Assembly: GCA_964453665.1 (NCBI GenBank) | Contig: CAYVQT010000050.1 | Span: forward strand, 1-21,889 | Source of the DNA: DAOUTY01 sp964453665 | GTDB taxonomy: Bacteria; Chloroflexota; Dehalococcoidia; SZUA-161 | Direction of reading: 5' to 3' | DNA length: 21,889 nucleotides | In this document: one piece after another, positions 7,934 to 16,157 of the stretch | Layout: the number at the start of each line of letters is the position of its first letter | Position numbering within the stretch: the first letter of the stretch is position 1 | Position numbers and translations under genes: made by a program | Notes under the pieces: generated by a model | The model's database searches: none | Seen by the model: only the letters and a program-made list of their open reading frames with translations | What the model was told of the DNA's origin: nothing

Positions 7934-8725
7934 TCATCTTCCTAGGAATCTCGGTTTCCTCTTCTGCAAGAAAGCTGAAACCCCTTCTCTGGCATCCCGA
8001 GTCTTTATGACCTCGCAGAAAAGAGCCAACTCATTATCAATTGCCTTATCGAACCCTGCTTCGAGCGCGATGTTGATACTGGACTTTGAATATCTAAGGG
8101 CAATCGGACTCTTGTCAACAAGATCAGCGATCATCTCGCTCACAGCTTGCTCTAGTTCGTTAGCAGGCACCACGCGGTTGAGAAGTCCCAAGCGCAATGC
8201 CTCAAGGGATCCTATACGTTTCCCTGTGAGAATCATTTCCATTGCTTTGGTCTTACCTATCATGCGAGTTAGCCTGACACTCCCGCCTGCTCCGGTCATG
8301 ATGCCAAGCTTTATCTCGAGCTGTCCGAACTGGGCATTTTCCGAGGCAATTCTTAAGTCACACCCGAGTGCTATTTCGCATCCCATACCAAACGCGTGCC
8401 CGTTCACCGCAGCTATGACAGGTTGCGGAAGCCTCTCAAGCATTGTGGGCGAGAAAGACGCCTCGAATATTTTTCGAACAGCCCCCTCCTTATTCGCGAT
8501 GTTCGTGTACCACTGAAGCATTGCAATATCAGCACCGGACATGAACGCGCCGCCGGCACCTGTTATTACTACGACCTTGATACCGTAATCCGAACTGATA
8601 GCACTAACAGCTTCCTTCAGTTCATCAGACATACGCTGGTTGAAAGCATTGAGAACTTCGGGACGGTTTAGCGTTATTCTAGCTACGCCATTCTTTTTCT
8701 CAAGTAGTATCGTCTCAAATGCCAT
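7934..8725 (-). CDS. enoyl-CoA hydratase/isomerase (crotonase family)
   Basis: A 263-residue crotonase-fold enzyme expected to add water to an enoyl-CoA in beta-oxidation. It has the N-terminal RITLNRPEVLNAFN, the oxyanion-hole region GGAFMSGADIAML (58-70) and GHAFGMGCEIALGCDLRIA. Both acid/base glutamates of true hydratases are present: Glu117 in GCEIAL and Glu137 in FGQLEIKLG. This favours a hydratase over a member that lost that activity. The length is normal for the family. Start ATG 8725 follows the strong site GGGAGGGG by a few bases. It lies 225 bases after the dehydrogenase gene on the same strand and is last in the row of CoA-ester genes. In the bbs comparison it occupies the role of BbsH, phenylitaconyl-CoA hydratase. 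The actual substrate is not known. Confidence 0.95.
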   Translation of the reverse strand: MAFETILLEKKNGVARITLNRPEVLNAFNQRMSDELKEAVSAISSDYGIKVVVITGAGGAFMSGADIAMLQWYTNIANKEGAVRKIFEASFSPTMLERLPQPVIAAVNGHAFGMGCEIALGCDLRIASENAQFGQLEIKLGIMTGAGGSVRLTRMIGKTKAMEMILTGKRIGSLEALRLGLLNRVVPANELEQAVSEMIADLVDKSPIALRYSKSSINIALEAGFDKAIDNELALFCEVIKTRDAREGVSAFLQKRKPRFLGR

Positions 8726-8950
8726 TTCCCCTCCCTTTGAATCTGGCGCAAGAACTTGTATTATAGTCTCTAACGTTAGGGAAATGTGTTTCCTTTCGCA
8801 GCCCCTTCATATATACAAAAACCGTTATTAGCTCTCCAGACATCGCCCAGTCGTTTGCTATAACTTGCAGGCAGAGAGGTATACAACTGTTTACCTTAAG
8901 GCTCACCTAACCCCATTTACGGCTCTACCTGTTACGCCGCTTGCGAATTT

Positions 8951-9742
8951 CTAGCCAGTTCGGCGCATCACATCGAGCATATTGGGCATACCCATTAGGC
9001 TCGTGCCACCATCTACGACTAATTCCTGGCCGATCACGAAGTCAGCTGTATCCGAAACTAGGAATAAAGCCGCTCCGGCAACATCCTCAGGTTGGCCTAG
9101 TTTACCAATAGGAATGTGCTCCAAGCACATTTCCCTACTTTTGGTAGGTTCTAAAAACTGTTCAGTCAAAGCTGTTTTTACTATACCAGGGTTGATTGCA
9201 TTTACATTTATTCCGAAAGAAGCCAGTTCCATAGCGGCTACTTTAGTCAGCATAGATAAGCCGGCCTTCATCGCGCAATAGTGAGCTTGGCCTACCGAAG
9301 GCACATGAGCAGCAATTGATATGACATTTATGATCTTTCCTCTTATTCCTCGCTCTACCATGACCTTGGCTACCGCCTGAGTACAAAGGAAAGGCCCTTT
9401 GAAGTAGACATTGTATGTCCTATCCCAACTCCGTTCACCGATATCAAGAAACGGCTTTAATGCTGGAATCCCTGCAGAATTCACTAGTATATGTATATTA
9501 CCCGCTTTTTGAAGTACTGTTTCCACCATATGGTGGACTTCTTCCGAGTCAGTTATATCGACCTTGATTTCACAACCTTGCCCACCCCTTTTACCAATCT
9601 CGGCGACTACTGCTTTAGCAGCCTCGACATTGAGATCAGCCATAAAGACATTCACACCAACCCCAGCAAAGGCAATTCCAATCTCCCGCCCTATCCCCGA
9701 TCCCCCACCAGTCACAATGGCTACTTTTCCGCTGAGATCCAT
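8951..9742 (-). CDS. short-chain dehydrogenase/reductase, 3-hydroxyacyl-CoA dehydrogenase type
   Basis: A 263-residue classical SDR likely to interconvert a hydroxyacyl-CoA and a ketoacyl-CoA with a nicotinamide cofactor in the cytoplasm. The Rossmann motif is TGGGSGIG (11-18). Asp36 at the end of the second strand favours NAD(H) over NADP(H). NSAG (88-91), Asn111, Ser142 and Y155-x3-K159 form the complete catalytic set, and the C-terminal IGQELVVDGG is typical. Start ATG 9742 is preceded by AAGGAG at good spacing. It sits between the CoA-transferase pair and the hydratase gene, as expected for a beta-oxidation set. In bbs terms it would match the catalytically competent BbsD rather than the pseudoenzyme BbsC. 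A general FabG-like reductase is the alternative. Confidence 0.94.
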   Translation of the reverse strand: MDLSGKVAIVTGGGSGIGREIGIAFAGVGVNVFMADLNVEAAKAVVAEIGKRGGQGCEIKVDITDSEEVHHMVETVLQKAGNIHILVNSAGIPALKPFLDIGERSWDRTYNVYFKGPFLCTQAVAKVMVERGIRGKIINVISIAAHVPSVGQAHYCAMKAGLSMLTKVAAMELASFGINVNAINPGIVKTALTEQFLEPTKSREMCLEHIPIGKLGQPEDVAGAALFLVSDTADFVIGQELVVDGGTSLMGMPNMLDVMRRTG

Positions 9743-10619
9743 ATTTTTGCTCCTTGATTATTTATTGTGTCAACCCAAATGACTACTACTCAGGAGAGAT
9801 ACCTGCTGCTGTAGGGCACGGCTACGACCGACACAACGTCATGCGTGCCGACTACGTGGTGCACCGTGAGACAGATTCGACGACCTGCGAACTACACGGA
9901 CCAATCTCGAAGTAATGAGTCGGTGCTTAATAAACGCGACAGCACTATTCTTCAGGTTTCCAAAGTTGGTTACTGTCACATATTCCGACCCCGATAAATC
10001 ACCGCATCCAGTGAACATCGAAGACATTTAGACCCAGTTATCTCCTGCAACTGTGGGTATTACTCCAGCGCACTTTCAGTTCAACTCGATCTACTGCCCG
10101 TCTTTGACTTCCAGTAGACAACCAGGCACTATCCCCTCACGGAGTGCTGTTGGGCATAAAATTTTGCTTGCAAACGTTAACTCTAACCACTTTATAATCA
10201 CAGCGCTTTTTAATAAACTTTTCCGCCTTATTCCCCACCCTTTACTGATTCGTTAAGGTTTATCTTGAGGCCTATCATGAAATAAGTGTAGTATTATCAG
10301 ACGTGGATAGATAACTCCATGCACCCAAGCTCTACGCCTTTCGGTCGAATACACACTACCCTAAAGGTAAAATTCTGCACTTGGGGTTTATCGGCCATTT
10401 TATTGGCTAACTACTCTAGAAGTTCTCGGTATGCTCGCGAGCAGTCTTCTCCGCAGGATCTGGAAGTGGTATTTATACCACGACACACTATTAATACAGA
10501 GCACTTGCGTTAAAAAAAGAACTCTTCTACTGCTGGGGTAAACCTTATTTTCAACCTCTGTGGTGCTGGTTGTCCAGCATGATAGAGCGCGGAAATCCTG
10601 TTACATCGTCACTGCCTAT
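9743..10619. other. 877-base gap without an intact gene
   Basis: This gap interrupts the otherwise co-directional catabolic row. Open frames of 62-67 codons occur on both strands, without ribosome binding sites or motifs. On the minus strand, about 10511-10290 reads protein-like with one stop (SCGEDCSRAYRELLE before it, VQNFTFRVVCIRPKGVELG after it), which may be a dead gene I cannot identify. The size would fit a lost enzyme gene of the row, but there is no direct evidence for that. Confidence 0.45.
10466..10481. promoter_or_regulatory. 16-bp palindrome, possible operator
   Basis: GTGGTAT-TT-ATACCAC is a perfect 7+7 inverted repeat with a 2-base centre. The near-continuous symmetry looks more like a dimeric repressor site than an RNA hairpin. 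It lies between the CoA-transferase pair and the dehydrogenase gene, about 720 bases upstream of the latter. No regulator gene is in the window, and chance is possible. Confidence 0.3.
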
Positions 10620-11828
10620 CTATAAGATAATTCCCTCGCCCACGAGCTCGGCAAAGTTCTCTATGGACATCCCTAGCAACTCGCAGAAAACGTATTCATT
10701 GTCTTGGCCCAATAACGGAGCAGGCTCAATCTTGGCAGGTGTCGTACTTAGCTTCCAGGGTATCCCCGGCACAGCCAGCTTGCCTGTTTCGGGATGGTCA
10801 GGTGTAACGAAAAATCCCCTCGAATTCAAGTGTGGATCTTCTACTACCTCCTCATTGCTGAGTTTGGGGCCTGAAGGGACACCAGCACGCTGAAGTATCT
10901 CAGTTAATTCCTGATTTGTATACTGTTTCGTCCATTCTGATATTAACTGGTCTAGCTCTGATCGGTTTCTCCATCGTTCAAACAAACTAGCAAATCGTTT
11001 ATCAACGGCCCATTCCGGCTTTCCTGCTGCGCTGCACAGTGCTAACCATTCATTGTCATTGGTGACAGCTATTGCCACCCATTCATCATGGCCTGAGCAA
11101 GGATAACAACCATGAGGAGATAGCGCATCTTCCAAGTTGCCCATTGGCCCTCTTACACGGCCATTCATAACGTAGTCCATAATTGGTTCTATCATCTGAG
11201 ACATAACTGACTCGATCATTGCGATATCAATGAACTGTCCCTCGCCTGTCTTAGTCCGGTGATATAGGGCAGTAAGGATTGCAATCGTCAAGTTGAGTCC
11301 CGTTTGGTAATCGGCCCAGACACTTCCCGTCATCACTGGAGGCCCATTCTCGTAGCCGGTAAGAAGTGCCAAGCCGCTGTAAGCAAGAAATTCCTCATTA
11401 TAGGCAGAAAAATCCTGCTCGGGACCCGATCTGCCCATACCAGAAGAGGATACCAGAATCAATTCTGGCTTGAGTTCTCTAAGACTATCGTAACCCAGAC
11501 CCCAACGTTCCATTGTGCCATAACTGTACTGCTCTACAACCACGTCAGAAATCTCCACGATTTTCTTCGCGAGTTCGGCTCCCCTGGGATCATCGAGGTT
11601 CAGCGTACATGATTTCTTGCTCATATTCACGCTGTTATAGAGTCCACTTCTATTAAAACCCTCTACGCCTTCAGCGAAGGGAGGAAGGCGGCGCAGTATA
11701 TCTAGATGACGGCTGCTTTCAATACGAATTACTTCTGCACCCATTACGGCCAGCCACTGGGTGCAGTAAGGCCCAACAATGACCCAACTGAAATCCGCGA
11801 TTTTTATGCCTTCCAGTGGAAGTCGCAT
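10620..11828 (-). CDS. class III CoA-transferase (CaiB/BaiF family), second of a tandem pair
   Basis: Transfers CoA between carboxylic acids through an enzyme-bound aspartyl intermediate. The chosen start, ATG 11828, follows AAAGGA by about nine bases and gives 402 residues, a normal family length. An in-frame TTG at 11837 lies against that site and is less likely. The N-terminus has LPLEGIKIADFSWVIVGPYC and GAEVIRIES. The candidate nucleophile is Asp173 in SVWADYQTG, at the family's catalytic Asp position, followed by TGEGQFIDIAMIES. The C-terminal end has the usual HPETGKLAVPGIPWKLS and PAPLLGQDNE. It starts 18 bases after the previous CoA-transferase stop and is surely co-transcribed with it. 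The two differ greatly, suggesting a heteromeric enzyme as in BbsEF, though two separate enzymes are possible. Confidence 0.94.
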   Translation of the reverse strand: MRLPLEGIKIADFSWVIVGPYCTQWLAVMGAEVIRIESSRHLDILRRLPPFAEGVEGFNRSGLYNSVNMSKKSCTLNLDDPRGAELAKKIVEISDVVVEQYSYGTMERWGLGYDSLRELKPELILVSSSGMGRSGPEQDFSAYNEEFLAYSGLALLTGYENGPPVMTGSVWADYQTGLNLTIAILTALYHRTKTGEGQFIDIAMIESVMSQMIEPIMDYVMNGRVRGPMGNLEDALSPHGCYPCSGHDEWVAIAVTNDNEWLALCSAAGKPEWAVDKRFASLFERWRNRSELDQLISEWTKQYTNQELTEILQRAGVPSGPKLSNEEVVEDPHLNSRGFFVTPDHPETGKLAVPGIPWKLSTTPAKIEPAPLLGQDNEYVFCELLGMSIENFAELVGEGIIL

Positions 11829-11846
11829 AGATAGCAATCCTTTCTA

Positions 11847-13100
11847 TCAAATTGCCCCAGATTCTTTGAGCCTCGCGACTTCTTCACTGGAATAACCCAA
11901 AATGCCACAAAGTATCTCTTCAGTGTGTTCTCCTAAACGAGGCGCTGGCCTTCTGATTGTCCACGGTGTTACGCTGAGCTTGAAAGGAGCTCCAGGATAG
12001 GGTAGACGGCCGACTGGATGGTCCACTTCAACGAAATACTCACGGGCTGCGAGGTGCTCCGAGGCGAAAAGGTCCGGAATAGAATTACAGGGTGCAAGTG
12101 GGATATTTCTCATACGGGCTATTCTGTAAATTTCGCCTCTTGTATATTGCATGCTCCATTTCTCAACTATAGGTCGAACTGTATCCCAGTGTGCGAGAAG
12201 TGCGTACATATCCCATTTCTCTGGATCGGGAAATATACCCTCGATTCGCTTATCCTTTGTCCACTCAGGTCCAAGAACTTCCTCCATAAAAGCGCGCCAC
12301 TGGTATTCCTCTCGGCATCCTAAAGCCACAAAACCGTCCTTACACGGCGTGTAGCCTACTGCTCCATAGCCAGTGGGGTTTCTCTTGGCATATCTTTGAT
12401 AAAAGCCATATGGGTCATGCGTATATGCACACATCTCGATCCGCATAAAGGAAGCCAGCGCTTCTAGTTCAGATACGTCAACGTGCTGACCGCTCCCATT
12501 TACTTCTCGCGCAAGAACGGCGAACATAGTGGCGACAGTGGCAGTAGTACCAGCTAAGAAGTCTGATTGATTTCCGCCTAGGCGCAAAGGCGGATTCTCT
12601 TGGGGATTAGCCACTCTATCCGGTGTCATGTGCCCCATGCCACTCATCTGGCAAATCACTAAGTCAGTGCCTATTCGATCCTTATAAGGTCCTGTCTGGC
12701 CAAATGGTGTGATTGATGTCATGATCAGGCGAGGATTAAGTGCCTTCAATCTATCATAATCTAGATTCAGTTCCTCCATAGCCCTGATACTTCTGTTCTG
12801 AATTAATACATCAGCCCATTCAACCAGCTTCTTGAAAATCACCAACCCTTCCGGATTCCTTATGTTTATCGTGCCCCCGAGTTTGTTGGTATTTAGCGCC
12901 ATAAAAAGCCCGCTCCGTTCGAGGCCAGGTACATCGCCGAGAAACGGGCCTCTTTGCCTTGCGCTGTCACCAGAGCCAGGCCTTTCAATTTTAATGACCT
13001 CGGCTCCTAGGTCGCCGAGCAACCGGGCACAATAAGGACCGGAAATGGAGTCAGCGTATTCGAGAACTTTGAGGCCAGATAGAGCTACTTTCTCGTTCAT
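11847..13100 (-). CDS. class III CoA-transferase (CaiB/BaiF family), first of a tandem pair
   Basis: A second, clearly different class III CoA-transferase. ATG 13100 is preferred (417 residues). It lies close behind GAGG, with only about three bases between, while the in-frame TTG at 13109 has no visible site upstream. Family features in order: LSGLKVLEYADSISGPYC, GDLGAEVIKIERPGSGDSAR, the candidate catalytic Asp180 in NQSDFLAG, GSGQHVDVSELEA, and the C-terminal HPVGRLPYPGAPFKLS with PAPRLGEHTEEIL. All appear intact. It follows the DUF35 gene after about 185 bases and is tightly followed by the other CoA-transferase. The likely job is activating a dicarboxylic or aryl/alkyl-substituted acid with CoA from a donor such as succinyl-CoA. 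The acceptor acid cannot be read from the sequence. Confidence 0.94.
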   Translation of the reverse strand: MNEKVALSGLKVLEYADSISGPYCARLLGDLGAEVIKIERPGSGDSARQRGPFLGDVPGLERSGLFMALNTNKLGGTINIRNPEGLVIFKKLVEWADVLIQNRSIRAMEELNLDYDRLKALNPRLIMTSITPFGQTGPYKDRIGTDLVICQMSGMGHMTPDRVANPQENPPLRLGGNQSDFLAGTTATVATMFAVLAREVNGSGQHVDVSELEALASFMRIEMCAYTHDPYGFYQRYAKRNPTGYGAVGYTPCKDGFVALGCREEYQWRAFMEEVLGPEWTKDKRIEGIFPDPEKWDMYALLAHWDTVRPIVEKWSMQYTRGEIYRIARMRNIPLAPCNSIPDLFASEHLAAREYFVEVDHPVGRLPYPGAPFKLSVTPWTIRRPAPRLGEHTEEILCGILGYSSEEVARLKESGAI

Positions 13101-13285
13101 TTTCCTCAAAATACGGGAAGCCCTCTACTAAACAAATTTTTTGATTGCTCCGTAAATATCGCTGTCCTTGGGCTAGTGCTTGTGTCTAAATTATGACTAC
13201 GCAACCCAATCGCTTGATTCATTACTCGATTCCAGTTACATCAGGTTGTGAGCATTCTTTGGTCTTCTATCTGTAGATGGTCTGG

Positions 13286-13702
13286 TCAAACGTCGTTTGA
13301 CTGGTGGATAATAGTGAAGTAGTATCGAGGCCAATTTGGCCAGTAGGCGCTTGGTTCAGTTTCGAATTCTATAGAAACATCCGCCCCTACGTATATCTCT
13401 TTGATTGACTCCGAATGCTTGATTATTCCGGATAGCTGTGGTCCCTCATCCAGTTGCACTATTCCTACAGTATACGGAACTATTTCCTGGAAATTGCTGT
13501 AGCCAGCAGACTGCACCTCGGTAAATGTTAGTACTTTCCCCAAGCCACTGAGTCGCTGCCACTCCATGTTGGATGAAAAGCATAGCGTGCACAAAGCTCG
13601 TGGTGGTACTTGAATAGAGCCACAATCCTTACAGCGCACACCCATAAGTTTTTTTTCTGAGCAGTATATATAAAACTGCTCTATTGTTGGCTCCGGCTCC
13701 AA
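13286..13702 (-). CDS. DUF35 zinc-ribbon/OB-fold protein, thiolase partner
   Basis: A 138-residue protein with an N-terminal helix, a rubredoxin-like zinc ribbon (C24-x2-C27 ... C38-x2-C41) and an OB-fold domain from about residue 50 (GLGKVLTFTEV ... YTVGIVQLDEGPQLSGII). Proteins of this family bind next to a thiolase-fold partner and are needed for its activity or CoA handling, as in the BbsAB thiolase, archaeal thiolase/HMG-CoA synthase complexes and the steroid aldolase Ltp2-ChsH2. The start is TTG 13702, supported by GAGGAGG seven bases upstream. That site lies inside the last codons of the thiolase gene and the TTG begins one base after its stop, so translation is probably coupled. The adjacency makes a thiolase-DUF35 complex very likely. 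Confidence 0.92.
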   Translation of the reverse strand: MEPEPTIEQFYIYCSEKKLMGVRCKDCGSIQVPPRALCTLCFSSNMEWQRLSGLGKVLTFTEVQSAGYSNFQEIVPYTVGIVQLDEGPQLSGIIKHSESIKEIYVGADVSIEFETEPSAYWPNWPRYYFTIIHQSNDV

Positions 13703-13703
13703 A

Positions 13704-14876
13704 TTATCGCCTCCTCTTCATAATGGTAACCGTGCACGATGATAAATTACCTCCAATGTTATGAGCTAGACCAATATCTACATTCTTTAGTTGCCTTTCA
13801 CCCGCTTGCTCTGTGAGCTGTAAGTAGATTTCGTAAATTTGTGCTGCGCCCGTGGCGCCTACTGGATGGCCTTTTGCCTTAAGTCCCCCATCAGTGTTCA
13901 CCGGAATCCTTCCGTCCTTATAAGTTGCCCCCTCTTCTAGGAGCTTGCCACCGTCCCCGAATTCACAGAAGCCAAGAGCTTCGTAAGCTAATATTTCGCC
14001 AATAGTGAAGCAATCGTGTACCTCAGCTATTTCGATTTGCTCCGGGCCAACACCTGCCATTTGGTAGGCTTCCGTTGCTGCCCTGACAGCAGCCATTGGT
14101 ATAGCAAGGTCTCCACGCCCAGCTAGCCCGATCTTTTCGTGGCTTTGTCCCATTCCGATGATGTCTACGGGGATCGAAGTGAAGCTCTCGGCCAGATCAG
14201 CGCGCGTGATAATCAAACAACAAGCCCCGTCTGTTAACATAGTGCATTCCTGAAGTTTGATAGGTGAACTTATTACTCTGGAATCCATAATATCTTCAAT
14301 GGAGAGTTCTTTACGCATTGCTGCTTTGGGGTTCATTATGCCGTGACTGAGGTTCTTCACAGCTACTTGAGCCATCTGACGTTCTGTTGTGCCGTACTTG
14401 TGCATATGTGCTCTTGCGACCATCGCGAATACAGAAGGAAAACTAATTCCGTTCCACTGTTCGGTTGGGAAATCTAGGAATGTATTAGCTAGATCTTGAG
14501 ATTCAATTCCGGATAAGGTAGTTAGCTTCTCTGCTCCACCTACAAGTACGATATCATAGAAACCAGCAGCTATTGAAGCTACTGCAACCCGGAGAGCAAC
14601 CGTCGAAGAGGCGCATGCATTCTCGATCCTGGTTGAAGGAATAGGTGTAAGCCCCGCCCAATCAGCCAAAGCCACAGCGAGATGCCCCTGTTTTTCGTAC
14701 CCTTGGTATACATGCCCGATGAACGAGGCCTTAATATCCCTGCGTGGATCCAGATCTGGACAGCGCTCAAGTGCCTCGTGGAATGCCTCAACGAATAGTT
14801 CACGTGATGAAAGCCCTTCACGCTTCCCGAATACGGAACATCCTGCTGATACTATTGATGCAAGTGCTTTAGCCAT
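13704..14876 (-). CDS. SCP2-type thiolase
   Basis: A 390-residue thiolase expected to cleave a 3-ketoacyl-CoA with CoA, or to condense acyl-CoAs. The nucleophile is Cys88 in ENACASSTVA. The HDCF motif (287-290) and GHPVGATG (336-343, His337) are present. The usual C-terminal CxG loop is replaced by HNIGG (372-376). In SCP2-type thiolases the second catalytic cysteine comes from HDCF (here Cys289), so this enzyme should be active. Retention of Cys88 argues against an Ltp2-like retro-aldolase, which lacks it. Start ATG 14876 has a moderate upstream site (AGGTAAGAA). It is first in the minus-strand row and followed after one base by its DUF35 partner. In bbs terms the pair corresponds to BbsB and BbsA, benzoylsuccinyl-CoA thiolase. 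Confidence 0.94.
   Translation of the reverse strand: MAKALASIVSAGCSVFGKREGLSSRELFVEAFHEALERCPDLDPRRDIKASFIGHVYQGYEKQGHLAVALADWAGLTPIPSTRIENACASSTVALRVAVASIAAGFYDIVLVGGAEKLTTLSGIESQDLANTFLDFPTEQWNGISFPSVFAMVARAHMHKYGTTERQMAQVAVKNLSHGIMNPKAAMRKELSIEDIMDSRVISSPIKLQECTMLTDGACCLIITRADLAESFTSIPVDIIGMGQSHEKIGLAGRGDLAIPMAAVRAATEAYQMAGVGPEQIEIAEVHDCFTIGEILAYEALGFCEFGDGGKLLEEGATYKDGRIPVNTDGGLKAKGHPVGATGAAQIYEIYLQLTEQAGERQLKNVDIGLAHNIGGNLSSCTVTIMKRRR
13710..13716 (-). promoter_or_regulatory. ribosome binding site inside the thiolase gene, sets a TTG start
   Basis: GAGGAGG on the minus strand lies in the final Lys-Arg-Arg codons of the thiolase gene, seven bases before TTG 13702. It decides the non-ATG start of the DUF35 gene and couples the two genes. 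Confidence 0.75.
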
Positions 14877-15121
14877 TTCTTACCTGCTTTCAGGAAACTG
14901 TGCCTTTCTTTAAAAATAGTCTAGAGGAAATAATGCCCTTTAAGATCGCCTTACTTACTTGCTTCGCTCCTTAGATACATTTTACATTAATAGGTTTATC
15001 ACACAAATAGCACACTACGTAACCTGCCTATGATAAAAATGGAGGCTCCATGCCTCATGGTGAAACAAATATCTAGGTTGAATATCTCACCTTAGGTTAA
15101 AATACAACCATTTTCCTTCGC

Positions 15122-16098
15122 TGTCAAGTTCATGTGCTCGTCCATATGATCGGTGACATTTGATCTCCTTTATGTAATGACATTTTTATTATGCCAGAAG
15201 CTCTAGTTGTTTCAGGTAATTCAGCGCCTGGTGAGGTCTAACGGTATTATAAATCCTCTCCTATTCTGATGGTTCAGAAGCGAGCTCAGCGGTATCGAAG
15301 GTGCTATCTGTAACTTTGTTAAACTCCACAGTATGAGTGCAGTGAGCTCTTTCCACGGCCACATTTAGCTTAGGCGAGCGTGGTGGCAGGACAAACGGTT
15401 TTACCTCTCTTTTTTGACATTCCATTTTAAAGATAACCTCAAATTCAGAGCCACCTACATGGATTGTCCTTATCGGGAAAGGCATCCTCTGCTCAAGTAC
15501 GTCTAAAAATAAGCTGCATTTGTAAATGTAGCACGATTGTACACTCCAAACACATTCCGTCTCGACAGGACATCATGAGCCGTAGAGTGCTTGATCACAA
15601 GACTAGGGAGTGGATGAATATCCAGTGTGTCCAGCTGGACTAAATGTCCTACCTGCTTGACTCTGTAATCCCTATGCTTCTTCTGAGCATAAGGACGGGC
15701 TATTTTTTGCCTGGTCGCATAAACGCAATTAAGCTACGGCTCATGTAATAGTCCACGTTCGTTCAGTCGTTGTAGGATCCTGCCTACCATGGAGGTGGAC
15801 AACTAGTAGCCTTGGTATCTGAGTATTTTAGACAGTTTGTTTTCCCCTACATGGGGGATATCGGACCCATCTTCGGATATTCCAGCGCAGCTCTCCGGGC
15901 TGACTCTGTGTCGAAAGCCGAAGTCCCTCGTAGTTAATGGTACACTAGCCTTATAGGGAGTCCAGCTTTCAGACTTTCTCCAGTTCAGGCTATACTTAGT
16001 TATACTCAGAAGTTTTAATGTTTTCTCGATATATTTACTATACCCATAACCTAAAAATTGTGTAGTATGTCCTTGATACAGCACAAGGAAGTTTGACA
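15122..16098 (-). mobile_element. decayed IS481-family element with terminal inverted repeats
   Basis: The left end TGTCAAGTTCATGTGCT (15122-15138) and the reverse complement of the right end, TGTCAAACTTCCTTGTGCT (16098-16080), match apart from short gaps and frame a decayed IS481 transposase. The size of 977 bases suits this family. No clear target-site duplication is seen. The element lies in the space between the minus-strand catabolic row and the plus-strand genes, where promoters for both would be expected. Confidence 0.6.
15189..16075 (-). pseudogene. IS481-family transposase, broken
   Basis: The reading frame can be followed in pieces on the minus strand: a helix-turn-helix part (ITKYSLNWRK), GENKLSKILRYQGY, LSTSMVGRILQRLNERG, KIARPYAQKKHRDYRVKQ, VQLDTLDIHPLP (first catalytic Asp), TFTNAAYF, MPFPIRTIHVGGSEF, LPPRSPKLNVAVERAH (final Glu) and, after a stop at 15263-15261, ERIYNTVRPHQALNYL ending at TAA 15191-15189. 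This order is that of IS481 transposases. The second catalytic Asp, normally in QVDGGSEF, is missing (HVGGSEF), and there are several frameshifts and stops, so it is inactive. Confidence 0.8.
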
Positions 16099-16157
16099 CG
16101 ACTTTATGGGACGGCTAACATGGAAGAAAAGTCGATAGTTTCGAAGAGGTATATACA

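Noticed and set aside
7740..8516. 258-codon plus-strand open frame
   Set aside because: It runs antisense through the enoyl-CoA hydratase gene, which has full catalytic motifs and a strong ribosome binding site. It is a shadow frame.
9839..10256. short open frames in the gap upstream of the SDR
   Set aside because: No family match I can recognise and no ribosome binding sites. Kept only as a gap description.
11304..11612. 102-codon plus-strand open frame
   Set aside because: Antisense to a well-supported CoA-transferase, with no motif.
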